Positions 1 to 12,572 of a stretch of DNA of 64,000 bases are shown piece by piece (positions within the stretch are counted from its first letter, which is position 1; each line of letters begins with the position of its first letter). The stretch is taken from NCBI RefSeq assembly GCF_025698545.1, contig NC_068572.1, positions 310,001 through 374,000 of the forward strand, in the 5' to 3' direction. Below the pieces are notes generated by a model. The model saw nothing but the letters and a program-made list of their open reading frames with translations. It ran no database searches and had not been told where the DNA came from. Source of the DNA: Gossypium raimondii. Its lineage: Eukaryota; Streptophyta; Magnoliopsida; Malvales; Malvaceae. The translations under genes and the position numbers were made by a program.

Positions 1-779
1 CATGGAGACTACTCTTCTCTATTACTATATGTCAAATAACATTCAAGTTGATGATACATATTTGAAGGTTACAGGTTCATAATGGTGCAGTTTTCAACTG
101 GACTTAATTAAATATAAGGTTAAGGTATATAAATATTCCACTCACTTGAATTATGTGGGATCAAGTTTAATGTTATAATAATAAGGAAAGGTCTCTGCTT
201 TTCCTTTCACTTGAGATTGCATGAATCTAGCCTAAATCTTTTAAATGGGTTTTTCTTTTCTTTTTCTAAATGAAATTTGGTTAGATGTAGATTGGTTCTT
301 GTTGATTTTCTCGGCACCCAAACAGTCAAAATGCTGAGCATTATTCGAGCTACATTTTTTTTCCATTTGTTGGAAACATTATCGACGACCAAATGAAAGA
401 AAAAGGAACCGGTGGCTGCAGCTGATAAGATCAAGACAGTTTTAGGTACAAATATCTTCGGATATTTGGTAATAATCACGGGAGATTTTCGTAAAGTGAC
501 CAAATTGTGGTCATCATCATTTTCATGGATGCCCTCCGTCCCTACGTAACTGAAAGCTGAGTCAAATATATTGTGCATCAAGCAACTTTTTTTGCTAATA
601 TGTCAAAAGCTTGCCACTCCAGAAAAGTCAAAGCTTTGAACTTTATAAGTTCATCTTCAATTTTGGCTCCTTGAAACTATGGAATCATCCAGGTTCTCTC
701 ATTAGCTCTTTGAATTTCTACTCTCTTTTTTTTTTTTTAAGTTTGTAAGGATACCCTTTTCCAAGATTTACCTGGTTCC
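1..779. other. Upstream flank of the GRAS pseudogene, no gene seen
   Basis: AT-rich sequence with a T-rich tract at about 725-740 just before the first ATG of the GRAS pseudogene. A minus-strand open frame at 207-581 could encode 124 aa, but it shows no motif I recognise and its composition looks random, so it is not called. No repeat ends are visible. Confidence 0.4.
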
Positions 780-2622
780 ATGTATGGGTTCAAATTTGAT
801 CACGGCTCAGTGCCAATGCCAGTGTATGCAAATCACAACCTTGATAATGGGTCTAAAGAGAGTCCCATTGATTCATCTTCATCATCACCATCATCAGGCA
901 TGAGTTCAGATAGTCCTTTCCCTAATGCAATGCTTAAATACATAAACCAGATGTTAATGGAGGAAGACCTTGAAGAAAAGACTTGCATGTTGCAGGATTG
1001 CTTAGCTCTACAAGCTGCTGAAAGATCCTTCTATGAAGTCCTCTGCCACAATTATCCGATTCCGGCTGGTCTAAATCATTATTACCCAGATGATGATTGT
1101 AATAGCAGTAAAGGTGAATTCAACTCATTTTGTACTCAAACTTCTCTTATTGATTCTCTTGAAAGAACCTCTTTGTTTCTGGATTTACGAAGAGGAACCA
1201 TTGAACGGCTTGGTGAAGGTAGTATATCACCATCTGTTGATGTAGATAAGGTGAGGGGAAGGAAAAATTATCAGCGGGAGGATGTGGAAGAAGGTAGGAT
1301 CAATAAGCAATTGGCTCTTTCTCTTGACGATTCAGAGCAGACAGAGATGTTTGACGATGTATTGCTTTGTAAAGGTGAAAATGAAGACTCTCCAAAGTGT
1401 TCTCTTAATGGCAACTCAGCGCAGCACAGGCAGATAAAACGGTCTAATGGCCGGAGGAAGAAAAACTAAAAGAAAAGTGAAGCAGTGGATTTATGGAGTC
1501 TCTTACTCAATGTGCACAATCGGTAGCAGTCAATGACCAAAGGACTGCTAATGAGATGCTGAAACTGATAAGGCAACACTCGTCTGAGTTCGGAGATGGA
1601 ACCCAAAGATCGGCACATGACTTTGCTAATGCCCTTACAACACGTTTGGCTGGCATGGGGGCGCCATTGTTTTTTGCACATCTGCTAAGCAACAGGACAT
1701 CAGCTGCTGATGCCTTAAAAGCTTATGGAGTGTATGTTTTAGCTTGCCCCTTTAAGAAGATGTCTAATTTCTATGCAAATAAAAGGATAATGGAATTGGC
1801 CGAAAAGGCAACCACACTCCACATCATTGATTTTGGCATTTGCTACGGGTTTCAATGGCCTTGTCTCATCCAACTCCTCTCGGCACAGGCTGGTGGACCT
1901 TCCAAGCTTCGTATTACAGGTTCGAGTTCCCACAACCAGGTTTCTGACCTGCAGAAAGGGTGGAAGAGACAGGGCGTTGATTGAAAAGGTATTGCGAGAG
2001 GTTCAATGTCCTATTCAAGTGCAATGTGATAGCAAAGAAATGGGAAACCATCCAACTTGAGGAACTGAAGATTACTAAAGATGAAGTGGTGGTTGTTAAC
2101 TGCATGCATAGGCTAAAGAACCTCCCAGATGACACAGTGTCACCAACCAGTGCGAGGGAGACCGTTTTGAAACTGATCAGAAGCATCAATCCCGAATTAT
2201 TCATCCATGGGGTCGCAAATGGGACATACAACGCTCCGTTCTTCTTCTCAAGGTTCCGCAAGGCACTGTTCCATTTCTCAGCTCAGTTTGATATATTTGA
2301 AGCTACTGTCGCCCAGGACGATCCACAAAGGATGATGTTTGAGAAGGAAATACATGGGAGGGACATTATGAACCTCGTTGCATGCGAGGGTACTGAGAGA
2401 GTTGAAAGACCAGAAACGTACAAGCAATGGCAGGTTCGGACCCTGAGGACAGGGTTCAAGCAGGTTCCATTGAATCAAGAGCTCGTGAAGAAAGTAATGG
2501 ACATGGTCCAATCTAGTTATCATAGGGACTTTGTTGTGGATGTCGATGGCCATTGGATGTTACAGGGATGGAAAGGGAGAATTATTTATGCACTTTCATG
2601 TTGGAAACCTGTCAAGAACTAA
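780..2622 (+). pseudogene. GRAS transcription factor pseudogene (SCL9/11/14/33-like clade)
   Basis: GRAS proteins are plant nuclear regulators. This copy has the acidic N-terminal motif of the SCL14/SCL33 clade (MLKYINQMLMEEDLEEK, then LALQAAERSFYEVL), a leucine-heptad-like start of the GRAS domain (VDLWSL..LTQCAQ), the VHIID-type motif (LHIIDFG), PFYRE-like residues and a C-terminal SAW motif (WMLQGWKGRIIYALSCW). It is intronless, as usual for the family. The coding frame is broken: TAA at 1467-1469 before the GRAS domain, one base lost near 1500-1504, one base lost near 1916-1922, then TGA at 1945-1947 and 1978-1980, both where relatives have Arg (CGA). From 1981 to the stop at 2622 the frame is open for 213 residues. 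Arabidopsis keeps a GRAS gene next to a HAD gene (At5g59450/At5g59480), as here. Assembly error could explain an indel, but not five lesions. Confidence 0.88.
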
Positions 2623-2812
2623 CTAGGGTCTAACAGATATTCATTTCCTAGATCAATGTTTTCATATATTAAAAGATCAAATCCTATTTCAATCGAAATA
2701 CAAGTGTTCTAATAAAAAGTTCAAATATCGTAACTATTACGACCCCACTCTACATGTTACAAAAGAGTGGTGAAAACACACCAAATATAGATTTATAATA
2801 TAAGAGCTAAAG

Positions 2813-4307
2813 CTAAGCTATAACTGTTGTCTCGGCAGGTACCTCCCTGGAATGCAGAATGTTGTCAACCTTCTCATCTGCTGCTTCCCAAAGCTCTGGC
2901 AATGCTTGCCTGATATTGTGAATGCTCTCTAATGCATAATCCGCACTGTCAGTTTCTTGAGAAGTTCCCACCTATACCAGTACCATTGGAAACCAGTGAG
3001 TAAAACCTATAATTCTTGGACTTGGGTGCGAGTGTAGGATAAGGACATAGTTAGATATTCAGTGGCTTACCCATACGGTATGAAGGCCCATACTTTTACC
3101 AGTCTGAATATTTCGGATGCTGTCATCAAAGAACAACTGCAATACAAGACATTGTAACATTTGATGGAAGTTATTCAAATTCAGATCACTTCAAAAGTTT
3201 ATAGGTATCATCGATTTACCGTTTTCTGGGGGTTGATGTTGGCCATCTCAAAAACTTGTTCATATGCTTTTTCAAGTGGTTTGCACACAACTTTAGGACT
3301 TGGAAGTTCAAGCTGGGAATCAGGACAAGTAATGCATGTATAGTAGTCGAAAATTTCAGTGTTAGAATCATCAGCCGAAGAATCATCTTCGTTTGTGGGA
3401 TTCAGGGTCTCAAAGCATATAATCCCTTCAAAACAATCCTCCAACCCCAACCTGTTAAGCACCATGTCAGCATGGTTCTTATCCGCATTCGTGAAAATCT
3501 GTATTATACCAACACCATAACATTAATAGTCACAAGGGATCTCCTAAAAATGATCATCACAAATGGCGATTCATAAAGAAGAATTTGGATTCTTACAACT
3601 TTCCGAATAGGCAGGCTATGCAAGAGAGTCTTCAAAAAAGGGTCTGGTTTTAGCAATTCATAAGGCAATCTCCCATGAACAAAGCTGTAAGAAAGGGAAT
3701 ACGTTAGAAACTTATACCATACATAGAATCATATCATCAAAACAAAAACATTAATGGGAAGAAAGATAAGTACTCATGAAATTCATTGCAATCGAAGTTG
3801 TAGCCAATAGCCTGGAGAAAAAGGACAAGCAATGTCACCCCTTAAATGAATTCGAGATTCATAAAAGAATGTGATGATAGCCTTTACCTTTAAACCAGCC
3901 ATTGTTGTGCCATATTGCTTGTATAAAGAAACACATAATTCAGGAACTTTTTCCTCCTCCATTTCAAGCTTTTTAATCATATATTCTATAAAATGGCATC
4001 CACACACACAAAAAAAAAAGTTATGAATTTCAAGCTTAAGCTAACAATTTCTCAACGAAATATTACAAAAAAATTACCTTGAATGTTCTTGGTAACTTCC
4101 CTGGATAATCCAGAAGTCAGAGGGTAAAGAGTGTCATCTAAATCTGTACTTATTTTTTTCATTTAATACAAAGGTTAGATTTTAAAATTTTACATTTTGA
4201 TAAAATTAAAAGATGAATGTTGATTAAAGAAAGATGAAAACTTTACCAAATAAAAGACATTCATATTTTGAATCAATGTCCCGATTGATCTGATCTTCAT
4301 ACTCCAT
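2813..4307 (-). CDS. HAD-superfamily hydrolase, pyrimidine 5'-nucleotidase-like (SDT1/At5g59480 type)
   Basis: I assemble eight exons with consensus splice sites: 4247-4307, 4078-4143, 3888-3985, 3774-3811, 3597-3684, 3220-3498, 3071-3136, 2813-2971. They join to 855 nt, exactly 284 codons plus TAG. Residues 20-28 read FDLDDTLYP, giving the catalytic DxD (Asp21, Asp23); FTNADKNH near 119-126 is motif II; a Lys in VCKPLEKA (about 190) is motif III; FFDDS (about 212-216) is the acidic motif IV. The family contains soluble phosphatases related to yeast SDT1, which acts on pyrimidine mononucleotides; the substrate here is unknown. The ATG at 4307 is the first in frame and gives the usual family N-terminus. 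Transcription probably starts near 4.5-4.8 kb, with an intron in the leader, but I cannot fix that. The gene looks intact and is convergent with the GRAS pseudogene. Confidence 0.92.
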
Positions 4308-6404
4308 CTTTGAATCAAGTGTTAGCCAAAGGATTATTAGAGACAGACAAAGATTTCATTGTCATTATTGTCTTTAAATATCCAGAGACATTAACACATT
4401 ACACATTTTATGTAAAAATAAACGCAGATAAAACAAAACCCATAATCGACATGAAATAATAATAATAACTTTGGAAAAAAAAAAGACAAAAAATGAAGAA
4501 CAGAACAAGTAAAGAATCGAACATTACCAGAACCAAAGTGATCAAACAATGTAAGGGAAAAAAAAATTGTTTCCTTTAATGAAAGACCAAAGGAAAGTGG
4601 GGGGAAAGGGAGAGAAAGAGTGAAGTAGAGGAAAGGAAGGGATTTAAATAAGGAGCGAAAGAGACGATTAAAAGGAGCGGTTTTTGGAGAATGGCAAAGG
4701 AGAAGGGAGGGACTTCCATATCCGGTATGTACGGAGATGACATGGTCCAATTACTTACTTTTCTTTGATCCGTCATAAACGGAAGATGCGTTCATGGCGA
4801 TACGTGTTAATGAATAGTAGTATAGTTTGCCATATAAATTACCAATGACGACCCCTTTTAAGGTTTTACTTTAAATTTATATATTATTATATTTTTCATA
4901 TTTTATAAATTACTTAAAACCAAAAAACCTATAAGTTTAAAATTTTCAAAGTTGATGGTTTATTCTTAACGAAATTTTAATAAATATATTTCATATCAAT
5001 TTTAGAAAAATATGTATTTGATAAGATTATTTGTTGTATAAATTGTTTTGAGATATTAAAATTATTGATTGAGTGGTATCACGGATCAATCAAAGTACAA
5101 GTTCGATTAATATATTTTATACAAAAATATATTATATTATTATGAGAATATTTTTATTTTTCATATATTTTATATAAAATAAATAAAATTCACACATAAA
5201 ATTTGAACTAGACAGATTGATATAACAAATCATATCAACTTTATTAAAAAACTTATTTATATTATTGTAAATCTGTATTTTTATGAATAATCCGATAAAT
5301 AACTATCTAATAAAGTCCAATTATGAAGGATGGGATCCCAAAGAATAGTCCATTTCCCTAAAATATTTCCTTTTTTAAAAAAATGGAGAAATTTTTAAAA
5401 GCTTAGGTCACAGCCGAATCCACTACCTAATATGTGTCTACATGAAACAAATAGTCTGTTCTAACGTGGCAACAAAATATAGCACGATAATGTCGGAAAT
5501 ATTGAATACCCCAGACAATTACCAGAAAAACAAATAATGTACTTGTTTTTCCGGTAAAATTAATTATCATAATTATAAGATAAAATAAATTTACTAGAAA
5601 TTAATAAAAATTTCAATGTGTCTATCAATATCATTTTTTTAAGGTTCTATTTGTTTCCACTTATATTATGGTGAGCAAAAGAGTTACTAGCAAATGAACA
5701 TCGAGAATGCAATAAAATCTAATAATTATCTACATTTTGCATTGATGGAAACATCCATTGAGTGGAGCATAGTAAAGATATTACTTTTTATATTTTTGTG
5801 TGTCATACAAAATATTATTCTGATTAAACTTTGGGTTTTCCAACACTTTAATAAATAAAAAAATCCTAATATCGCTTGAGCAAGCTTTAACTCAAATTAC
5901 ATCGTTGCTATCTCAACTTAATATTTTTAAAAAATTTAAAGGTTTGAAAAAAAATGGTAACAAGAAATAAAAGCTTCAATTATAAGCTAATAGTAGTATA
6001 TATGTTGTGTAGCATAATTCGTCATCTATCCGCAATTGATCAGCAACCTGTACAGGGGGAACATGAAATATTCTCGAGCCTATAGTAAAACCTTTCATCA
6101 AACTTGTTTAAAGAGTATTCTCCAATCATACTTATATAATTCTTGGATTCGCATAATCAAATCTCTATTAAAATGTCCATGAACTTAGACATAGGAAAAG
6201 AAAATTGAAAATTATTTATTTTTTTAGAGTCGTAATTATTTAATTTTAAGGGCCGCAATTTATGCATAGAAAGAAATCATCAAAAATCAAATCCAAAGAT
6301 TTAGTCAAAAAGATGATGAAAAAACAAGGTGGGGTCATCGTTTTGAAAAAAGCAAGGCGTGAAGTGAAGACTCAAAAGTTTCGGCTAATGACTTTTAAAT
6401 AAAT

Positions 6405-6740
6405 AAAGGGTAAAATTATCATAAAAGTATTGCATTTTAATTTTCTATTAAAAATGAGTAAATCGATTTTTATATATTAGATTAAAGAGTAAATTGGTCA
6501 TTCTGTTAAAAATTTCATCAAATTTTACTGTTAAAAAGCGGTAGTTGTATGTTAACTTGAAGTACACACCGCACATTATGTGTAACTATCTAGTTATTTT
6601 GTCGATCATGTCAATTTTAATAATAAAATTTTAATAAAATGAACCAATTTATTTCCTTAATTTGACGTTGTTTTTGAATGAACGAGGTAAAATGCAATTT
6701 AACTCTTAATAAAGAAAACTTTCATGAGACTTTTATCGGG
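6405..6740. repeat. Palindromic dispersed repeat, decayed copy (family P)
   Basis: The left half contains AAATTGGTCATTCTGTTAAA and CTGTTAAAAAGCGG; the right half carries the approximate reverse complements, ending near GAGGTAAAATGCAATTTAACTC. This is the same family as the copies at 38489, 58649, 62315 and 63280. The ends are too eroded to read a target-site duplication. Confidence 0.55.
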
Positions 6741-7386
6741 TGATATACATGTTAGCACTAAAAATTTAATAATATAATATAAAGTTTTAAAAGATGTGGT
6801 TTATATTAAAAAATAGTTTTCTTAAACTTTTAATTAAATTAGTTCAAAATTTTGAAAATCCTCTTTAAATTCTTAAATTATATAATAATAAAAACTACGA
6901 ACTCAATATAAATATCCACTTTTATTCCATGAGCGGATCCAATCGAGATATTATTTCAATTTTAAGTTTATTGAAATGAGTTATTTTGTGCATTATAATG
7001 ATAAATTCTTATCATAGTTATTTAAATGTGTATCGTTTATAATTAAGGATAAATCTTAAATTTATACATAAATCTTGGTCTAATGTGCAATTTGATATAT
7101 GAACTTTGAATTGGTGCAATTGTATACATGAAATTTGAATTGTGGTTCACGTGTATAAATAAAACTTTAATTTTAATTTAATTGTATACATTTAAATAAA
7201 TAAATACATACGTTTATTTTCATATTAGATTAGTATAACTGTTTGTGAATGTAATATATAAACATAAAATAGTGATAATTTGATAATGTTGTTAGTGATT
7301 TGTGAAAATTAAATCAAATTAAAAATTCATATATAAAAACATACCAAATTAAAGTTCATGTACAACATTATACATTGAATCTAAGT

Positions 7387-7409
7387 TATATATATATATA
7401 TATATATAT
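7387..7409. repeat. (TA)n microsatellite
   Basis: An uninterrupted TA dinucleotide run of about 23 bases. Confidence 0.9.
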
Positions 7410-7410
7410 T

Positions 7411-7730
7411 ATAATATATGTCGATAATTGCGGTAGAACAATCGCAAAACAATAAGAAAAGAAAAATAAAAACACACCGATTTTTACGTGGAAACCCTTT
7501 CGGGAAAAAACCACAAACAGAGGAGAATAAATTCACTAATGTTGAAAAACGAATGATACAAAAAAGAGTGTCAACTACATCTATTTAAGGGTTTTTCAAC
7601 TCTATTCTAATCAAAGTCAAATAGTAGAAGTATAGTTCTATACATATTAAACTTGTGCGGTATTGGGTCTACGACCCTCAACCTTGTCATTGAATTTATT
7701 TCTTCAACAAGTAAAGATTTTCGAGTCACA
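7411..7730. repeat. Dispersed-repeat-like sequence of unknown class
   Basis: Contains TTTACGTGGAAACCCTTTCG followed by GGGAAAAAACCAC and a stretch about an open-field leader-like sequence. I recall similar words repeated many times in eudicot genomes, but I cannot assign a class from one copy and see no clear ends. Confidence 0.3.
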
Positions 7731-10700
7731 TAATCTCTAATAATATATAAATTTGATGTTTATCACTTGTGATTATATATATAACTAAATTAAAAAAAAA
7801 AGTAAATTAATTTGTACCTTTCACGTGGCTTAACCATAAGCATTAAAAGCAGCAAATAAGTGGGGGGACATGAAAATATCTCTCATCTTTTCCACTATAT
7901 ATGGGTTTTGTTCAGCACTTTGCTTTTACGAGTAAACTAATTTTTCTTTAAGCTCAAGCAAATTAAAATTATTGCTGACATAATTTTTGAAGTAAAAAAA
8001 AATGTTTTCTGCTATAAAATAAAAAAAAATTATAAACATTTAAGTTTTAAATTTATTGGATATACTAATTTTAATATAATTGAGTGAATTCATTAGTCCA
8101 AAATAGAAATATTTTCATTTAGACCTTTTAAATTTTTTAATTTTAAATTAGTAAAAATATAAAACTACATCTTGATCCCTTAAAAATGATAAAATTTGAT
8201 TTAATCCTTTAAAATTATAAATATATAGGCTATTAAAATAGTAAAATTATATTTTACTATTGTAAAATTTACAATTTAATTTTGATCCCTAAATTTTTCT
8301 AATTTCACCTCTGGAATTCATGAAACTAACAATATTAAATTTAAGAATTTCTATTTTATTATAATTATTGTTATGGTAGCTCATGATTATAGGTTGAAAC
8401 CTATGATAATTGAAACACATACCAACTTTAACACCTCGAAATTAGAGGTGTTTATAAGTTAGATTTAAACATGATATTAACATATTTTATATTTGTTTAA
8501 GTCTAGTTCGGTTCAAAATATGAGTCTAAAAATTTGTTAGAGATTGTCCATATTTGTAAATAGCAACCCAAACTCATTTTAGATTTGTCCAGTATATTTT
8601 TAATTAAAAATATATTTACATTTTTAATATTTAATAGATCGTTTATTATAAATATATATATAGAAATCTTAGCAATTTTTAATATTTGCATTATAGCATC
8701 ATATATTACTATAAATTTAGTTTCTGTGATATAAATTATATAATATATACATGTAAAAATGGGTTAGGCTCAAACCTTGAATGTTCGAGCTTGAGCTTGA
8801 TTCACATTTTAAACAGACTTAATTTTTTTTACTCAAGCATACTTTTGGAGCTCAATATTTTTTTTTCCAAATTCATACAGACTCAAAAACGGATAACTTA
8901 ACTCATGAATAATTCTACTCAAAATTTATATTATATTCGCTAGATCGTAAAAACCCGAATTCTATATACAGGGACTCAATATATATTTATATCCTTATGT
9001 CATTCCCAACGACCTTCTTTTATTATTACTATTATTATTATTTAGAGATAATATATATATATTTTTGCTTTGAATTTGAAAATCGGGTCTAAATTGGTAC
9101 TTATAATTTTATTAATCTATTTTTATTTTTGAATTTAAAAATATAAAAGTTTGTTAAAGTGCCACATCATCACTTGAAAATTAAAAATGTATATAAATTT
9201 TTAGGTGATAACGTCATACAATCTTAGAGTATTACATACAATATTCTAAAATTAAACTAGTAGTTGAATTGGTCACACCACTGATTCTCGATTCAATCGG
9301 TTTAATCAGTTAATTTCATGAAAATTTTTAAAAATAAAAAATATTAAACCAGTTCAACTATTGGTTTTTTACCCCAGATTCTAATTTTTATTAGTTTCGA
9401 GTAGTTTCCGATTCAATCTCTTTGTTTGAATCAGTATATCGTTCGATTCTCGATCTAATCGGTTCGACCGACCAATCTAGTCCTATTCCAAGAACATTGG
9501 TCTCATCTAATTTGGACAAAATTCAAGTTCAATGACCAAAATGAATTTGATTACCAAGTTTAAGTACCAAAAATGAAAAAAATATATAAATATAAAAATA
9601 AATCTAATTACCAAGTTAGGGACCAAAATTATATCATCCCTTTCAACTTATAACTGGTGACAAAAATGGGATATGATATGTTGATATAACAAAATATAAG
9701 CAGGAGTTGAGTTTGAGTTGCCTTGTCCTATGAGGCAGGTAAATTAGGTTTTAGTTTTAGGTTTGGCCGGATATCCCATTTGCTCCATGGAAAATTCCGA
9801 CTGAAGTTATAAACAAAGCATTTAGGTCACTTTTTCTCGTCAATGCGTCTTAAATTAGTAAACGATTTTAGTTTGTATAGTTGAAATCAATGATTGACAT
9901 GTGGATCCCTAAACCCTAAACGATTTTAATCAAGGATCGACCTAATCATTGTTATTTGGATAATAAAGATTGATATAGTCTTAACTCGATTGACATGTGT
10001 ATTGTTGTTAACACAGAAGAACGTGAGGTCAAGTACGTTGAAATGTATTATCCACTTATTTATAAATTGAAAAAAAGATTATGAGTGATTTGAAGTACTA
10101 TATAAAAAACAAATATAATAATGTAATATTAAACCAATATTTTCTAGCATTTGTTTCAACGACAAGGTTTAATGGTGTTAATGAAAAGAATGTTTTTATT
10201 TAAACAAAATATTTATTGATATTAAATATTTTATAAATAAATTAAAATAATTTTAAATAATATTACATTTTTGTAAATTTCTACTTATTGGTAGCAGTGG
10301 TATAGTAGATTGAATGGGGCAGGAAAGTAGGTAATGCTGCCCCAACTGCCCTAAATGCTATAGAGTCTAAACGTGCATACAATAAGATAAAATCTTATCA
10401 ATAATGGAAAGGCTTTGGACCGTCTTAATTTGAGGTTAGATATTACGAGGGTTTGAAATTTCTATGGCTTGAGCTCCTATTTAACTCCATTGGTTCAACT
10501 TTCTTTTATCATTTTAGATTTAGTCATAACGACGTGACATTTTATAGTATATTAGATATTTAACCGGTTTTTTAACACTCAAATGATTCAATTGGTGAAT
10601 TTTTCATAATGCGAGAGACTAAAATAGTAAAAAAAAATTAAAACCCAATATGAGAAAAATGATTTGTATAAAACGATTTGACTAATTGATTCTATTAACC

Positions 10701-12049
10701 GTTTATTTAAAAGTGTTTGATAAAACTTAACGATAGCATAAATCGATATGTATAAAATGACAAATAAAGGCATGACACATTTTATTGTTAAATATTTTTA
10801 TAATACTTTAGTATTTATTTAGTGAAATTATTGAAATAAAACACTATCACTAATAAAATAAAACATTCATTATAAAAATTAATTAGTAAATATTTTTGAA
10901 AATTTAAATAAATAAATTTTTAAGTTACTTATCTACAAATACTAACGTTGTGGAATTTGATAAATATTAATAGTGTATTAATATAATTGTAAACTATATT
11001 CTAAGTGATTGTTATGTCTTATTTTTAGTATGTGACAAAGGAAGTAATTTTTGAGCAAATATGGTTAGGTATGTCATTCTACATATCTAATTCTCAATCA
11101 GATGTGAAAAATATTGTCCATACTTACGTTTTTTTTTTGGAGAGTTTGTGCTCAAATCAGTTAAAAAAAAGCCAAAACTCTATTTACCAAACACTCTCGT
11201 AACTTTTTTCATGTACTAAAAATTCGAATATGCAAAATAATAATATTAAAATCAATTTTGTTTTGACTTTTTCTTAAACCAAGATAAATTTAAACATCAA
11301 ATAATAAATTTAAATTAACATATTATATAAAAAATAGAAAATCTATTTAAGAAAGACATAATTTAAGTTTTTTTTTTTTAAAGAAACTAGTTATATGGTT
11401 AAAAAATTGAAGAAAATTGTGATTTGATTGAAATGTACTTGAAAAGGGAACAAAGTGCACTGAATTCTGCAGTTCTTGGCTTTGAACTGCAAACACTTTC
11501 CTTAACAAAAGGAGTTTTAACTGTGTTTGCCATTATCCAAAAATGTTAGAAAAAGAAGAAAAAAACAAAACAAAGATCCAGGCAAATGGAGTTTTAATGT
11601 AATAAAAAATTAATATCCTATATCTGAAAATAAATTTACCTCCTTTTTTACCTGACAAAATAGTTTAGATTAATTATCTTAAAATTAAATCATGATGAAA
11701 AATCATAAAAATATATAAAATATCACTTCAAAAGTTGATCAAAATCTATGGAACCAAAAGTTGCCATTGCTGAACGTGACATGAGATAAAGTAAAAAAAC
11801 ATGGTTATTTCAGGAAATGAAAGGATGTTTTTTAAATAAAAAATATTAAAATGATTTTCTTAAAATTAAATGAAGCGTTAATTTTTGTTTTCCCTATATC
11901 AGTCGGTCATCACTTGGTCAGTCGGCCCTGACTTTTAGGAAATACTCCGTAAAAAGAAATGTGTAAAATGAATAAATATCCCTAAGCAAAACAAAGTAAA
12001 AACATTTTTTTTTACCCTCACTGTATTTAATCCAAGCTTTTCTGGATTG

Positions 12050-12572
12050 TAACAAAACCCTAAAAGGGTTCTTGTAAGAAACCATCGCCGCTTGATTTGA
12101 TCTCAGCCGTCTACTCTTTCTCTATATATCATTAAACTTCTTTCACTCTTTTCTTTGATCTCTCTGCTTCAAAAATAACGCTTTTTTTTTTTTTTGCCCT
12201 TGAGCTATTCTGCTCTATTTTTAATTTTTGTTGCTGTTTTTTACTTGAAAATCATGGCTTTCTTACCTGGTTTTTGTTGGTTGATTTATGGTTTCCAAAT
12301 TTGAAGAATATTTAAAATTTGGGCACCCTTTTGTTTTTGTTTTTCTTGGTTTGATTCTTGGGCAGGTGGACTTTTTTGCTGTTTATGAGTTCAGGGAAAT
12401 TAAAGTTTTGATCTTTAACACATTTGGTAGCTTAAAGTGAGAATCTTTAGTTTGTAAATATGGGGTTTAGGTGTATTAGTGTAGAAAAGTTTAGTTTCTT
12501 TTGGATTTAGCGGCTGATTATCGGTTTTGGGAGTTCTGATAGAGATTAATGATCAATTAGGGTTTTTGAATA
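12050..12572 (+). promoter_or_regulatory. Leader and putative promoter-proximal region of the Pumilio gene
   Basis: A telo-box-like AAACCCTA lies at about 12055-12062, a motif common near transcription starts of plant translation and housekeeping genes, followed by pyrimidine-rich sequence typical of plant leaders. The long T-rich stretch up to the ATG suggests a leader intron, but its borders cannot be fixed by eye. There are upstream ATGs, so at least part of this stretch is probably spliced out. Confidence 0.45.

Larger units (their letters stand above)
4801..12040. other. Gene-free AT-rich intergenic region with decayed repeats
   Basis: Seven kilobases with no convincing coding frame. 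It holds a decayed palindromic repeat at 6405-6740, a (TA)n microsatellite at about 7387-7409, a dispersed-repeat-like stretch at 7411-7730, a GC-poor relic resembling the hAT-type family near 8436-8950, and a possible foldback element at about 9045-9640 (left half with phrases such as GGTCTAAATTGGTAC, right half ending in AAGTTAGGGACCAAAATTATATCATCCC). The sequence near 10.3-11.6 kb shows nothing I can name. Confidence 0.5.

Noticed and set aside
207-581. 124-codon minus-strand open frame upstream of the GRAS pseudogene
   Set aside because: No motif, no start-context support and a composition like AT-rich noise.
7381-7410. CRISPR-like or regulatory repeats
   Set aside because: It is a plain dinucleotide microsatellite in a plant genome.
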